Positions 33,767 to 42,061 of a DNA stretch of 64,000 bases are shown piece after piece. Origin of the DNA: Mesorhizobium sp. B2-3-4. GTDB lineage: Bacteria; Pseudomonadota; Alphaproteobacteria; Rhizobiales; Rhizobiaceae. Location: NCBI RefSeq assembly GCF_006442315.1, contig NZ_VFVY01000011.1:124001-188000 (forward strand), in the 5' to 3' direction. The notes under the pieces were generated by a model. That model saw only the letters and a list, made by a program, of their open reading frames with translations, was not told where the DNA came from and did not search any database. The stretch's first letter is position 1. The number at the start of each line of letters is the position of its first letter. The translations under genes were made by a program, and so were the position numbers.

Positions 33767-34290
33767 GAAGCGCCGACCTGGATGGTGCCGTCGGCCATCA
33801 CCGTGCCGGAGAGGATCTTGCCGCTGTCGCTGTTGCGAACCTTGATGAAGTCGCCGGCCGAGCCCGGCTGCAAGGTCACGGCGGTGGCGGTGATGGTCAG
33901 CCCGCCGGCAACGAAGAAGACCTGCACGGCGGCGCCCTGTTCGACCAGCCAGGCCTCGCGGATGGCGGCGGAGGGAATGTAGCGGCCGGGCAGCAGCGTG
34001 CGCTTGGCGATCTTGCCCTGGAGTTCCTCGGCGCGCGTCGCCATCGCATCGGGCTTGTGCTTGCCGGGGATGAGGGTGACCTGCTTCAAGGCGCCGAGCT
34101 CGATGGTTTCGCCGGGATAGATGACGCGGTTGGGGATCAGCACGACCTCGCCGGTGGCTTGATTGCTGGCGATCTGATTGGCCGATTGACCTGTCGATTC
34201 CTGGGCAAAAGCCGGCATGCCGCCGGCCGCCAGCGCAAGGATCAGCGCGGCGCGGCGGAATGCGGAGCAGGAGATCGGCATCGCCATCAT
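33763..34290 (-). CDS. flgA: P-ring assembly chaperone FlgA
   Basis: A 175-residue periplasmic protein with a signal peptide (about 1-30) and the FlgA SAF-like domain (VLIPNRVIYPGETIELGALKQVTL; AKRTLLPGRYIPSAAIREAWLVEQGAAVQVFFVAGGLTITATAVTLQPGSAGDFIKVRNSDSGKILSGTV). It helps FlgI assemble into the P ring; the next gene downstream encodes FlgI. Two starts close together (ATG 34290, 34287) are equally possible. Confidence 0.94.
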   Translation of the reverse strand: MMAMPISCSAFRRAALILALAAGGMPAFAQESTGQSANQIASNQATGEVVLIPNRVIYPGETIELGALKQVTLIPGKHKPDAMATRAEELQGKIAKRTLLPGRYIPSAAIREAWLVEQGAAVQVFFVAGGLTITATAVTLQPGSAGDFIKVRNSDSGKILSGTVMADGTIQVGAS

Positions 34291-34293
34291 CCC

Positions 34294-35082
34294 TTACCTG
34301 ATGTTCTTGGAGACGACGGAGGCCATGTCGTCGGCCGCCTGGATGACCTTGGAATTCATCTCATAGGCGCGCTGCGCCGAGATCAGCTCGGTGATTTCCT
34401 TGACCGGGTCGACGTTGGAAGCCTCGAGATAGCCTTGCTGGATGGTGGCGAAGCCGGGATCGCCGGGCACGCCGACATTGGCCGGCCCCGAAGCCGTCGT
34501 TTCCTGGAAGAGATTGTCGCCGAGCGGCGCAAGGCCGGCCTCGTTGGCGAAGTTGACGATCTGGAGCTGGCCGAGATTCTGCAGGTCGGTCTGACCGTCG
34601 ATGCGGGCAAAGACCTGACCGGTCTTGTTGACGATGACCTCGACGGCGTCGACCGGCACGGTGATGGCCGGAATGACGCTGGCGCCGTCAACCGTCACCA
34701 GCTGGCCGGTGGCGTTGGTGTTGAAGGCGCCGGCGCGCGTGTAGAGCGTGCCGCCATCGGCACCCTCGATCTGGAACCAGCCCCTGCCGGTCAGCGCCAT
34801 GTCGAAACTGTTGCCGGTGCTGGTCAGTTCGCCCTGGGTGTGGACGTTGCGCACGGCGGTGGTCTTGACGCCGAGGCCGATGGAAACGCCTTCCGGTACC
34901 AGCGAGGCGTTGGAGCGGTTGGGCACGCCTTGCGTGCGGTCGACCTGGTAGAGCAGGTCGGAGAATTCGGCGCGCGCCCGCTTGTAGCCGGTGGTGTTGA
35001 TGTTGGCGATGTTGTTGGCGATGACTTCCAGATTGGTCTGCTGGGCATTCATGCCGGTGGCGGCGATGGCGAGTGCTTTCAT
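34294..35082 (-). CDS. flgG: Flagellar distal rod protein FlgG
   Basis: A 262-residue distal rod protein, normal length. N-terminus MKALAIAATGMNAQQTNLEVIANNIANINTTGYKRARAEFSDLLYQ and C-terminus LEASNVDPVKEITELISAQRAYEMNSKVIQAADDMASVVSKNIR are diagnostic. It is 10 bp after fliE and 3 bp before flgA. Confidence 0.97.
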   Translation of the reverse strand: MKALAIAATGMNAQQTNLEVIANNIANINTTGYKRARAEFSDLLYQVDRTQGVPNRSNASLVPEGVSIGLGVKTTAVRNVHTQGELTSTGNSFDMALTGRGWFQIEGADGGTLYTRAGAFNTNATGQLVTVDGASVIPAITVPVDAVEVIVNKTGQVFARIDGQTDLQNLGQLQIVNFANEAGLAPLGDNLFQETTASGPANVGVPGDPGFATIQQGYLEASNVDPVKEITELISAQRAYEMNSKVIQAADDMASVVSKNIR

Positions 35083-35092
35083 GGCCTGCTCC

Positions 35093-35416
35093 TCAGATAC
35101 CCATGCGACTGACTTCGAGATAGGCCGAAACGACCTTGTCGCGGATGGCGACAGCGGTCTGCAGCGCCTGCTGGGCGCTCATCACGGCATCGACGACCTG
35201 GCGGGTGTCGGCGTCGCCCTTGAGTGCCTGCAGCGACACCTGCTCGGCATTTTGCAGCGTGTTGACGGTCTTGGAGGCCGCCTGGCTGACGGCTTCGGCG
35301 AATGAGGTGCCGATGTTGGCGGATGCCGCCGACGCAACGCCGCCCTGCAGCAGGTCGGTGGCTGTGTCGCCCAGCCCAGGCTTGAGGTTGAGCGCGCCGA
35401 TGCCGTTGACGATCAT
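35093..35416 (-). CDS. fliE: Hook-basal body complex protein FliE
   Basis: A 107-residue FliE, the adaptor between the MS ring and the rod (SFAEAVSQAASKTVNTLQNAEQVSLQALKGDADTRQVVDAVMSAQQALQTAVAIRDKVVSAYLEVSRMGI). The C-terminal helix is typical. Overlaps flgC by 4 bp. Confidence 0.95.
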   Translation of the reverse strand: MIVNGIGALNLKPGLGDTATDLLQGGVASAASANIGTSFAEAVSQAASKTVNTLQNAEQVSLQALKGDADTRQVVDAVMSAQQALQTAVAIRDKVVSAYLEVSRMGI

Positions 35417-35829
35417 TGGTTCCTCATCAGGTCGATGGTCATTGAAATGAGGTCGCGCGCCTGCTTCACGACTTGCAGGTTGGCCTCGTAGGAGCGGTTG
35501 GCCTCGGTCATGTCGGCCATTTCGATCAGCACGTTGACATTGGGCATCTTGACGTAGCCCTTCTCGTCGGCGGCCTCGTTGCCGGGCTGGAATTCGACCG
35601 GAAAGTCGCTCGGGTCGCGGTCGATCGAGTTCACCTCGACCGTGGAGCTGCCGGAGGCGCGGTCGAGTTCGGAGACGAAGCTGATGGTCTTGCGGCGATA
35701 CGGGTCGGCGCCCGGCGTGGTGCCTGTCGACTGGGCGTTGGCGAGGTTTTCCGAAACAACGCGCAGGCGCTCGGACTGGGCGCCGAGGCCTGATGCTGCG
35801 ACTTTGAGGGCTGCGGTCAGCGCGTCCAT
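35413..35829 (-). CDS. flgC: Flagellar proximal rod protein FlgC
   Basis: A 138-residue rod protein with the N-terminal rod motif (ALKVAASGLGAQSERLRVVSENLANAQSTG) and the C-terminal MADMTEANRSYEANLQVVKQARDLISMTIDLMRNQ. Lies 2 bp after flgB. Confidence 0.96.
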   Translation of the reverse strand: MDALTAALKVAASGLGAQSERLRVVSENLANAQSTGTTPGADPYRRKTISFVSELDRASGSSTVEVNSIDRDPSDFPVEFQPGNEAADEKGYVKMPNVNVLIEMADMTEANRSYEANLQVVKQARDLISMTIDLMRNQ

Positions 35830-35831
35830 GA

Positions 35832-36212
35832 TCAGCTCTTCACCGCCATCATCATCATTGAGTGGAATGCCTTGACGATGGCCGTGTTGAGCTCGAAGGA
35901 GCGGCGCACTTCGCCGGCCTTGAGGAGCTGGTCTTCAAGCACGACCGTGTTCTTGGACGGCATGATCACGCCGTCGTCTTCCTGCGGCTTGATGGAGAAG
36001 CCGGCATTGGTCGCGGCGCTGCCGAGATGGCCGGGCTCGGTTATCTGCAGCGATACCGCGGTGCGGTCGAGCACCTTCTCGAACGGCTCGACATCGTTTG
36101 CCGTGTAGCCCGGCGTGTTGGCATTGGCGATGTTGCCGGCGACAGCGGACTGACGCACTGACAGCCACTGCGCTTGCTTGGCGGCGAGATCGAAAAGGGA
36201 AACGGGCTCCAT
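35832..36212 (-). CDS. flgB: Flagellar proximal rod protein FlgB
   Basis: A 126-residue rod protein (LFDLAAKQAQWLSVRQSAVAGNIANANTPGYTANDVEPFEKVL; C-terminal LNTAIVKAFHSMMMMAVKS). ATG 36212 (MEPVSL) fits the family; an upstream in-frame start would add eight residues that do not resemble FlgB. 73 bp separate it from the preceding membrane-protein ORF. Confidence 0.95.
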   Translation of the reverse strand: MEPVSLFDLAAKQAQWLSVRQSAVAGNIANANTPGYTANDVEPFEKVLDRTAVSLQITEPGHLGSAATNAGFSIKPQEDDGVIMPSKNTVVLEDQLLKAGEVRRSFELNTAIVKAFHSMMMMAVKS

Positions 36213-36285
36213 GGGAATCTCCGGGCATGTGCCCAAAGACTAGGCCGCCAGTCTTGCGCGGACCTTGCGGATGGTCGTGACGGCC

Positions 36286-37119
36286 TTACTTGGAAAGCTC
36301 GATCACCTGGTTCGTGCTGGTGAGCATGACCCATTTGCCGTTGCGCTGTTCAATCGCCGATACCTTGCTGGAATCGGGCAGCGTGGAGCCGCGTTGAACC
36401 ATCCACAGGCCGGTGTCGTCCTCGATCATGGCGCGGCCGTTGGCGACATGGACCATGCGGAACTTCGCAACATCGGCGGGGAAGGGCTGGTCGCCGGGCG
36501 GCTCCTGTTTGGAATCGTCCTGCACCGTGCCGGTGGCAAGCAGGTCGACACCGGCATTGGGTACGTCCTTGGCGGTCAGCGGCGCGCTGCGTGCGGCAAC
36601 CACGCCGCCGCCCGCACGTCCCGAATTGGTGCCGGTGCCGCCGAATTTGATCGCCTGCACGCCGAACTGGTCCTGGTTGAAGAAGATATACCAGGGAAAC
36701 AGGGCGCAGATCAGGCCAAGCGTGACGCCAAGCGCGGCGATGACAAGGTCGCTGCGCCGGTCCGCCTTCTTTCTCAATCTTGGAAATTGCGCCTTTGGCG
36801 GTTGCGGCCATTCGGTGTCGGGAAAGAGGCCGTCGATCAACGATTCGCGGCTTGCCTGTATCATCTCGGGTGCATCGACGCCGGGAACCACAGGCGTTGA
36901 GGAAGGGGCCGCCCGGACCAGAAGAGGTTCGGATCGCGGCAGAGCCGGTTTGGCCGCCCTGGCCAGAACAGCCGCGGTCCTGGCGGCCACGGCGCCGGCG
37001 GCGTTTGCCCTGGCGACCAGGGCTTCCTCCTCGCGAGCCTGCTCCGCGGCCTGTGCCTCGGCGATCATCTCGTTAAGGAGGCGCTCGGTGTACTGGCGTT
37101 CAGTCTCCTGGTTCGGCAT
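36286..37119 (-). CDS. Uncharacterised single-pass membrane protein in the flagellar operon
   Basis: A 277-residue protein that I do not assign to a named family. It has an Ala/Arg-rich, partly coiled cytoplasmic N-terminus (about 1-120, with QAAEQAREEEALVARANAAGAVAARTAAVLARAA), one transmembrane helix (about 124-145, LVIAALGVTLGLICALFPWYIFF) and a C-terminal domain of about 130 residues that ends in short beta-like segments (MVHVANGRAMIEDDTGLWMVQRGSTLPDSSKVSAIEQRNGKWVMLTSTNQVIELS). The tail looks like a small SH3- or PQQ-like beta fold. Its start overlaps the fliI stop by 20 bp, so it is co-translated with the export ATPase and is almost certainly flagellar. Confidence 0.9.
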   Translation of the reverse strand: MPNQETERQYTERLLNEMIAEAQAAEQAREEEALVARANAAGAVAARTAAVLARAAKPALPRSEPLLVRAAPSSTPVVPGVDAPEMIQASRESLIDGLFPDTEWPQPPKAQFPRLRKKADRRSDLVIAALGVTLGLICALFPWYIFFNQDQFGVQAIKFGGTGTNSGRAGGGVVAARSAPLTAKDVPNAGVDLLATGTVQDDSKQEPPGDQPFPADVAKFRMVHVANGRAMIEDDTGLWMVQRGSTLPDSSKVSAIEQRNGKWVMLTSTNQVIELSK

Positions 37120-38500
37120 TCTGCTTTCCCTTGAGGTGACGGGCGAGGTCGGAGAACGGATCGGCGGACGGTCGGTCCCTGGGCGATTGCGTCAGTGCCT
37201 CATAAATCAGCGGCACCTGGCGCACGGCCATGTCGAGTTCGGCGTCGACGCCGCCCTGATAGGCGCCGAGCAGGCGGATGTCGCGCGTGTCCTCGAAGCG
37301 CGAGATCATCGATTTCAGCCGTGTCACCAGGGCTCGCTGCTCGACGCTCCAGGCCTTGCCGGCCAGCCGCGATATGGATGACAGCGGATTGACCGGCGGG
37401 TAGCGGCCCTGTTCGGCGATGACGCGGTCGAGCACGACATGGCCGTCGAGGATGCCGCGCACGGAATCGGCGACCGGGTCGTTGTGGTCGTCGCCATCGA
37501 CCAGCACGGAGATGACGGCGGTTATCGAACCTTTGCCTTCGGCGCCGGGACCGGCGCGCTCCAGCAGCTTGGGCAGCTCGGTGAAGACCGAGGCGGGATA
37601 GCCGCGGGCGACCGGCGGCTCGCCGGTTCCCGTCGCCACCTCGCGCAACGCGTGAGCGAAGCGGGTGATGGAATCCAGCACCAGCAGCACACGGTGGCCC
37701 TGGTCGCGAAAATGTTCGGCCACGCGCATGGCGGTGTCGGGCGCGCGCCGGCGCATCATGGCGCTCTCGTCGCTCGTGGCGACGACGGCGACCGTCTTGA
37801 CCATGCTGTCGCCGATCGTATCCTCGAGGAATTCGCGAACCTCGCGGCCGCGTTCACCGATCAGCGCGACGACGACCGTGTCGAACGCGTCGGCACCGGC
37901 GAGCATGGCAAGCAGCGTCGACTTGCCGACACCGGAGCCGGCGAAAACGCCCATGCGCTGGCCGAAGCAGAGCGGCGTGAAGATATCGATGACCTTGACG
38001 CCGGTCATGAAGGCGGTGCCTACGCGTTGCCGCGCCATGGCGCCAGGTGTCGCTGCGCCGGCCGACATATCGTCGCCCCTGAGCAAGGGCGGACCGCCAT
38101 CGATGGCCCGGGTGAGCGCGTCGATGGCGCGGCCGCGCCACGAGGCATGCGGCGTCACCGCGAGCGGCCCGCGGCGGAACACGGCATCGCCGATGCCGGC
38201 GTCGGCGGTGCGTTCGAAGGGGGCGATCACAACCTCGTCACGGCTGATCTTGACGATCTCCCCGCGGCGCGTGCCGGCCAGGCCGCGTTGCTCGACAATG
38301 TCTCCCAGCCGGGCGAAATCGGAAAGGCCGCGCACCTTGTAGTGCGTCGATGTGACCTCGGTGACGAGGCCGCCGCGCTTGACCAGCCCGTCGCCGTCGC
38401 CGAAGCGCCTGATGATCCGCTCCAAGGCGGCAAGCCGGTGCTCCGGCGCTGGCTGGAGCTGTCTTTCAGGTGCGCGGATGGATGGATGCTCCGACGCCAT
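37100..38500 (-). CDS. fliI: Flagellar export ATPase FliI
   Basis: A 466-residue F1-beta-like ATPase that powers flagellar type III export. Walker A is GVFAGSGVGKSTLLAML (about residue 180), followed by ALIGERGREVREF and the Walker B strand HRVLLVLDSITRFAHALREV; the PPVARGYPASVFTELPKLLERAG segment is typical of FliI/SctN. The gene is 1 bp after flgF and overlaps the next membrane-protein gene. Confidence 0.97.
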   Translation of the reverse strand: MASEHPSIRAPERQLQPAPEHRLAALERIIRRFGDGDGLVKRGGLVTEVTSTHYKVRGLSDFARLGDIVEQRGLAGTRRGEIVKISRDEVVIAPFERTADAGIGDAVFRRGPLAVTPHASWRGRAIDALTRAIDGGPPLLRGDDMSAGAATPGAMARQRVGTAFMTGVKVIDIFTPLCFGQRMGVFAGSGVGKSTLLAMLAGADAFDTVVVALIGERGREVREFLEDTIGDSMVKTVAVVATSDESAMMRRRAPDTAMRVAEHFRDQGHRVLLVLDSITRFAHALREVATGTGEPPVARGYPASVFTELPKLLERAGPGAEGKGSITAVISVLVDGDDHNDPVADSVRGILDGHVVLDRVIAEQGRYPPVNPLSSISRLAGKAWSVEQRALVTRLKSMISRFEDTRDIRLLGAYQGGVDAELDMAVRQVPLIYEALTQSPRDRPSADPFSDLARHLKGKQNAEPGD

Positions 38501-38501
38501 G

Positions 38502-39227
38502 CTAAGACTTCGAGCCGAGCGTCTTTATCGCCTCGTCGCTGGAGGAGTCTGTCTGACGCATCAGCGCGGCGGTGTTCTCGAAGGCGCGCTGGACCATGAT
38601 CAACCGGGTCATTTCCAGCACCGGATTGACATTGGATTCCTCGACGAAACCCTGGGCGACGCCGACGTCGGAGCGGTCGGTGACCGGGTCGGGCGTGCGC
38701 GAAGGCACGATGCCGGAGTTGCCGTAGCGCACGAAATTCTCACCCGGATCGAAATTGTAGAGGCCGATCGAGCCGACCAGCTGGTCGTTCTGGCGCAGCG
38801 AGCCGTCGGCGCCGGCCTTTGGTGGACCGTTGCGGGGATCGAGCTGGATCGGCGCGCCGCCGGCGTCGAGCACCGGGTGGCCCTCGATCGACATCAACTC
38901 GCCGTTCTCGTTCATCGAGAAGCGGCCGTCGCGGGTCATGACGGTGCCGGCCGGCGTGTCGATGGCGAACCAGGCGTCGCCCTGGATGGCAAAATCGAAC
39001 GGGTTGCCGGTCTCCGTCATGGAACCATGGGCTCCAGACAGATAGGTCTTGCCGGACGACGCGAATGAAACCGATTTCTGCCCGGTCCCCGACACAACAT
39101 CCTCGAACTTCACCCCGGTGGCGCGAAAGCCGACGGTGTTAGCGTTGGCGACATTGTCGGCGATCGTATCGAGCCGGCGCTCGAGGGCCATCTGCGCGGA
39201 GAGGGCGACATAGAGACTGTCTCGCAT
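38502..39227 (-). CDS. flgF: Flagellar proximal rod protein FlgF
   Basis: A 241-residue rod protein (MRDSLYVALSAQMALERRLDTIADNVANANTVGFRATGVKFEDVV; C-terminal EESNVNPVLEMTRLIMVQRAFENTAALMRQTDSSSDEAIKTLGSK). ATG 39227 is the family start; a longer in-frame ORF upstream is only the shadow of the DUF1217 gene. 2 bp after the DUF1217 gene. Confidence 0.95.
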   Translation of the reverse strand: MRDSLYVALSAQMALERRLDTIADNVANANTVGFRATGVKFEDVVSGTGQKSVSFASSGKTYLSGAHGSMTETGNPFDFAIQGDAWFAIDTPAGTVMTRDGRFSMNENGELMSIEGHPVLDAGGAPIQLDPRNGPPKAGADGSLRQNDQLVGSIGLYNFDPGENFVRYGNSGIVPSRTPDPVTDRSDVGVAQGFVEESNVNPVLEMTRLIMVQRAFENTAALMRQTDSSSDEAIKTLGSKS

Positions 39228-39229
39228 GG

Positions 39230-41041
39230 TCAGAACTTCAACTGCTGCATGGCCATCATCAGATCGGTGGAGATTCCGACGGTGGTGGGTTTCGCGAAGA
39301 GCACGCTGATCGAGGTCACGGCCGGCGAGGTCGGATTGTTGAGCTCGTACATGCTGGTGAAGCGGGTCAGGAACTTGTTCAGTTTCACGGGGTCGGTGAA
39401 ATCCGAGAGGTCGAGCTTCTGCTCGAACAACTGCGCCTGCTTGTCGATATCGGCGGTGGCGAAGGAATCGGGCAGGCCGAGCGCGGTGCGCACGACGCTG
39501 GCGAGCGCGGTATCGGCCAGCACGTCGTACCAACTGGTGATGTCAGGTGCCTTGCGGTCGAAATAGAGCGCCAGCCGAACGCCTTCATTGGTCTTGCCGG
39601 CATCCTCCTCCAGCGTCTGGCGCATGTATTTGTCGACGGTCGGCTGCTGCGCCGCATTGATGGTGGTGGCGTCCTCGCCGTACTGTTCGAAATTGAACGC
39701 GGTGGCGAGGCCGGCATAGGCCTTGTTCGTCATCTTGTTGGCGACGCTGTCGGCGTCGCGGATGCCACCGGTAAGGACGCTGCGGATCAGATCCTTGCTT
39801 TCCTTAGCCGGATCGAGTCCGTAGGCCGACAGCGCATAATTGTACAAACGGCTGTTGGCCATCAGGTCGTCGATGGATTTCACGTTCGTGACGTTGGCCA
39901 GATAGTACGCGGTTTCCGACTTGATATAATCCGCATTCGGCGGGATCAGGCCAAGCGCTGATCCCGAGGTGTAGATCTTGGGCGTGTCCTTCAGCACTTC
40001 GTCGCGGGTCGTCGTCTGGTCGCCATATTGGGCAAAGTTGAACGCGGTGACGAAGTTGGCGTACCGCTTGTCCGTCAGCGCGTTTGCCGGGCTGTCGGGA
40101 TCGCTGACGCCGCCCTCGAGCATCGTGCGGATCTGCGCAGGTTTTTCGGTCGATGCATCCAGTCCGTAAGAGGCCATGGCGAAGGTAAGCAGCCGCTTGT
40201 CCGCCATGAGGTCGTCGATCGATTTCACCTTGGAAATGTTTGCGGCATAATAATCCGCCTCGCCCTTGATGTATTGGGCGCTGGGCTTGACCAGTGTCAG
40301 CCCGGCTCCAGTCATGTATCCTTGCGGCACCGCCTGCTGGACAGCATCGCGTGTGGTGGTCTGATCGCCATACTGGCCGAAGTCGAAGGCCGCGACGAAG
40401 TTGGCGTAGCTCTTGTCGGTCAGTTTGTTGGCGGGGCTGTTGGGGTCGCTGACGCCACCTTCGAGCATCGCCCTGACGGTCGCCGCCGGTTCGGTCTCGC
40501 TATCGAGGCCGAACGCGGCCATCGCGTATGTCAAAAGGCGGCTGTTGCCCATGAGGTCGTCGATCGACTTAACCTTGGAGATGTTGGTGACGTAGTAGGC
40601 GGTTTCGCTCTGGTAGTAGGAGAGGCCGTTCTGCGCGGCACCGATCTTGACCTGCAGCGCATAGTTGCTCGTCACCAATTGTTGCGCCTTGTTGTAGATG
40701 GTCGTATCGGCGCCGTTAGCGGCGAAGTTGAAGGCGCTGACAAATTGCGCGTAGCGCTTGTCGGTCAGCTTGTTGGCGAAACTGTCGGGGTCGGTGACGC
40801 CTTCCTTGAGCGCCTTGACCATGAAGGCCTTGGCGTAGTCCATGTCCTCTAGGCCGTAGGCCTTCATGGCGTATTTGAACAGCCGATCATTGTTGACGAA
40901 ATCGTCGATCGACTTCACCTTGGTGATGTTGGCGAGATAATATTGCGTCTCGCGGTCGACCGTCGGCTGTTGCTCGATGCGGTCGATCGACTTGTTGATG
41001 TCTTTGGTGATCAACTGGTAGCTGGTATAGGTACTGAGCAA
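39230..41041 (-). CDS. DUF1217 repeat protein, flagellar
   Basis: A protein of about 603 residues made of four clear, roughly 115-residue repeats plus a decayed fifth. Each repeat has a YYxxNIxKVKSIDDLM segment, then LxxYAMxAYGLD, GGVSDPDSPANKLTDKxYANFVxAFNF and YGDQTT. This is the DUF1217 family, found in flagellar clusters of alphaproteobacteria; its molecular role is unknown. The C-terminus (ISTDLMMAMQQLKF) resembles the hydrophobic tails of flagellar axial proteins. The start is ambiguous: GTG 41047 lies 1 nt after GGAGG, whereas TTG 41041 has 7-nt spacing and is preferred. First gene of the flgF-fliI-...-fliP operon, divergent from motA. Confidence 0.9.
   Translation of the reverse strand: MLSTYTSYQLITKDINKSIDRIEQQPTVDRETQYYLANITKVKSIDDFVNNDRLFKYAMKAYGLEDMDYAKAFMVKALKEGVTDPDSFANKLTDKRYAQFVSAFNFAANGADTTIYNKAQQLVTSNYALQVKIGAAQNGLSYYQSETAYYVTNISKVKSIDDLMGNSRLLTYAMAAFGLDSETEPAATVRAMLEGGVSDPNSPANKLTDKSYANFVAAFDFGQYGDQTTTRDAVQQAVPQGYMTGAGLTLVKPSAQYIKGEADYYAANISKVKSIDDLMADKRLLTFAMASYGLDASTEKPAQIRTMLEGGVSDPDSPANALTDKRYANFVTAFNFAQYGDQTTTRDEVLKDTPKIYTSGSALGLIPPNADYIKSETAYYLANVTNVKSIDDLMANSRLYNYALSAYGLDPAKESKDLIRSVLTGGIRDADSVANKMTNKAYAGLATAFNFEQYGEDATTINAAQQPTVDKYMRQTLEEDAGKTNEGVRLALYFDRKAPDITSWYDVLADTALASVVRTALGLPDSFATADIDKQAQLFEQKLDLSDFTDPVKLNKFLTRFTSMYELNNPTSPAVTSISVLFAKPTTVGISTDLMMAMQQLKF
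39661..40942 (-). repeat. Four in-frame ~345-bp coding repeats
   Basis: Within the DUF1217 gene, copies begin near 40942, 40597, 40252 and 39907 (each at a YY codon pair), a period of 342-345 bp. Copies 2 and 3 are the most alike (MLEGGVSDPxSPANxLTDK and QYGDQTTTRD are shared), which suggests recent internal duplication. Confidence 0.85.
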
Positions 41042-41185
41042 GGACACGCCTCCGGCCGAAGCTATGCCAGCACAATAAACTCACTTCCTTGCGCGAAACT
41101 GAATCGGGCCCACCGCTTGGATTCAAGCCTCACACAAGGCACGGGGACTATCCCTTGTCCGACGTGAAATGCGGAAGGACCGGTC

Positions 41186-42061
41186 GTGGGCATTCTGATT
41201 GGACTTGTGGTGACGCTTGGCTGCGTCCTTGGCGGCTTCATGGCCATGGGCGGGCATCTGCACGTGCTGGTCCAGCCATGGGAAGCCGTGGTCATCTGCG
41301 GTGCCGCGCTCGGCACCTTCCTGGTCGCCAATCCGATGAAGACGGTCAAGGACACCGGCAAGGGCATTCTCGAAGCCTTCAAGCAGGCCGTGCCGAAGGA
41401 GCAGGACTATCTGGAAACGCTCGGCGTGCTGCACAGCCTGATGCGCGAGCTGCGCTCCAAGTCGCGCAGCGAGGTCGAGGCGCATATCGACAATCCCGAG
41501 GAATCGGCGATCTTCCAGGCCTTTCCGACCGTGCTCAAGAATCACGACCTGATGAATTTCATCTGCGACTACTGCCGCATCATCATCATCGGCAATGCCC
41601 GTTCGCATGAGATCGAGGCGCTGATGGACGAGGAAATCCAGACCATCAAGACCGACAAGATGAAGGCCTATCACGCGCTGGTCGCGGTCGGCGACGGCCT
41701 GCCGGCGCTCGGCATCGTCGCCGCGGTGCTCGGCGTGGTCAAGGCGATGGGCGCGCTCGACCAGTCGCCGGAAATCCTCGGCGGCCTGATCGGCGCCGCC
41801 CTGGTCGGCACCTTCCTCGGCATCTTCCTGTCCTATGCCGTGGTCGGGCCCGTGGCCACCAAGATCAAGACGGTGCGCGAGAAGAAGAACCGCCTCTACA
41901 TCATCGTCAAGCAGACGCTGCTCGCCTACATGAACGGCGCGCTGCCGCAGGTGGCGATCGAGTTCGGCCGCAAGACCATCTCCTCCTATGAGCGGCCGAC
42001 CATCGATGCCGTCGAGCAAAGCACGATGAACACCGGTACCGCCGAGAAGAAGGCCGCTTGA
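41186..42061 (+). CDS. motA: Flagellar motor stator protein MotA
   Basis: A 291-residue stator subunit with four membrane helices. Helices 1-2 are MGILIGLVVTLGCVLGGFMAMGG and WEAVVICGAALGTFLVANP; helices 3-4 include GDGLPALGIVAAVLGVVKAMGALDQSPEILGGLIGAALVGTFLGIFLSYAVVGPVATKIK with the conserved prolines that gate proton flow. GTG 41186 has GGAAGGA 6 nt upstream. First gene of the motA-fliM-fliN-fliG-flhB block; its partner motB is 16 kb away on the other strand. Confidence 0.97.
   Translation: MGILIGLVVTLGCVLGGFMAMGGHLHVLVQPWEAVVICGAALGTFLVANPMKTVKDTGKGILEAFKQAVPKEQDYLETLGVLHSLMRELRSKSRSEVEAHIDNPEESAIFQAFPTVLKNHDLMNFICDYCRIIIIGNARSHEIEALMDEEIQTIKTDKMKAYHALVAVGDGLPALGIVAAVLGVVKAMGALDQSPEILGGLIGAALVGTFLGIFLSYAVVGPVATKIKTVREKKNRLYIIVKQTLLAYMNGALPQVAIEFGRKTISSYERPTIDAVEQSTMNTGTAEKKAA

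Noticed and set aside
39661..40942. Regularly spaced repeats considered as a CRISPR-like or non-coding array
   Set aside because: The period of about 345 bp keeps the reading frame of one protein; these are coding repeats of DUF1217.
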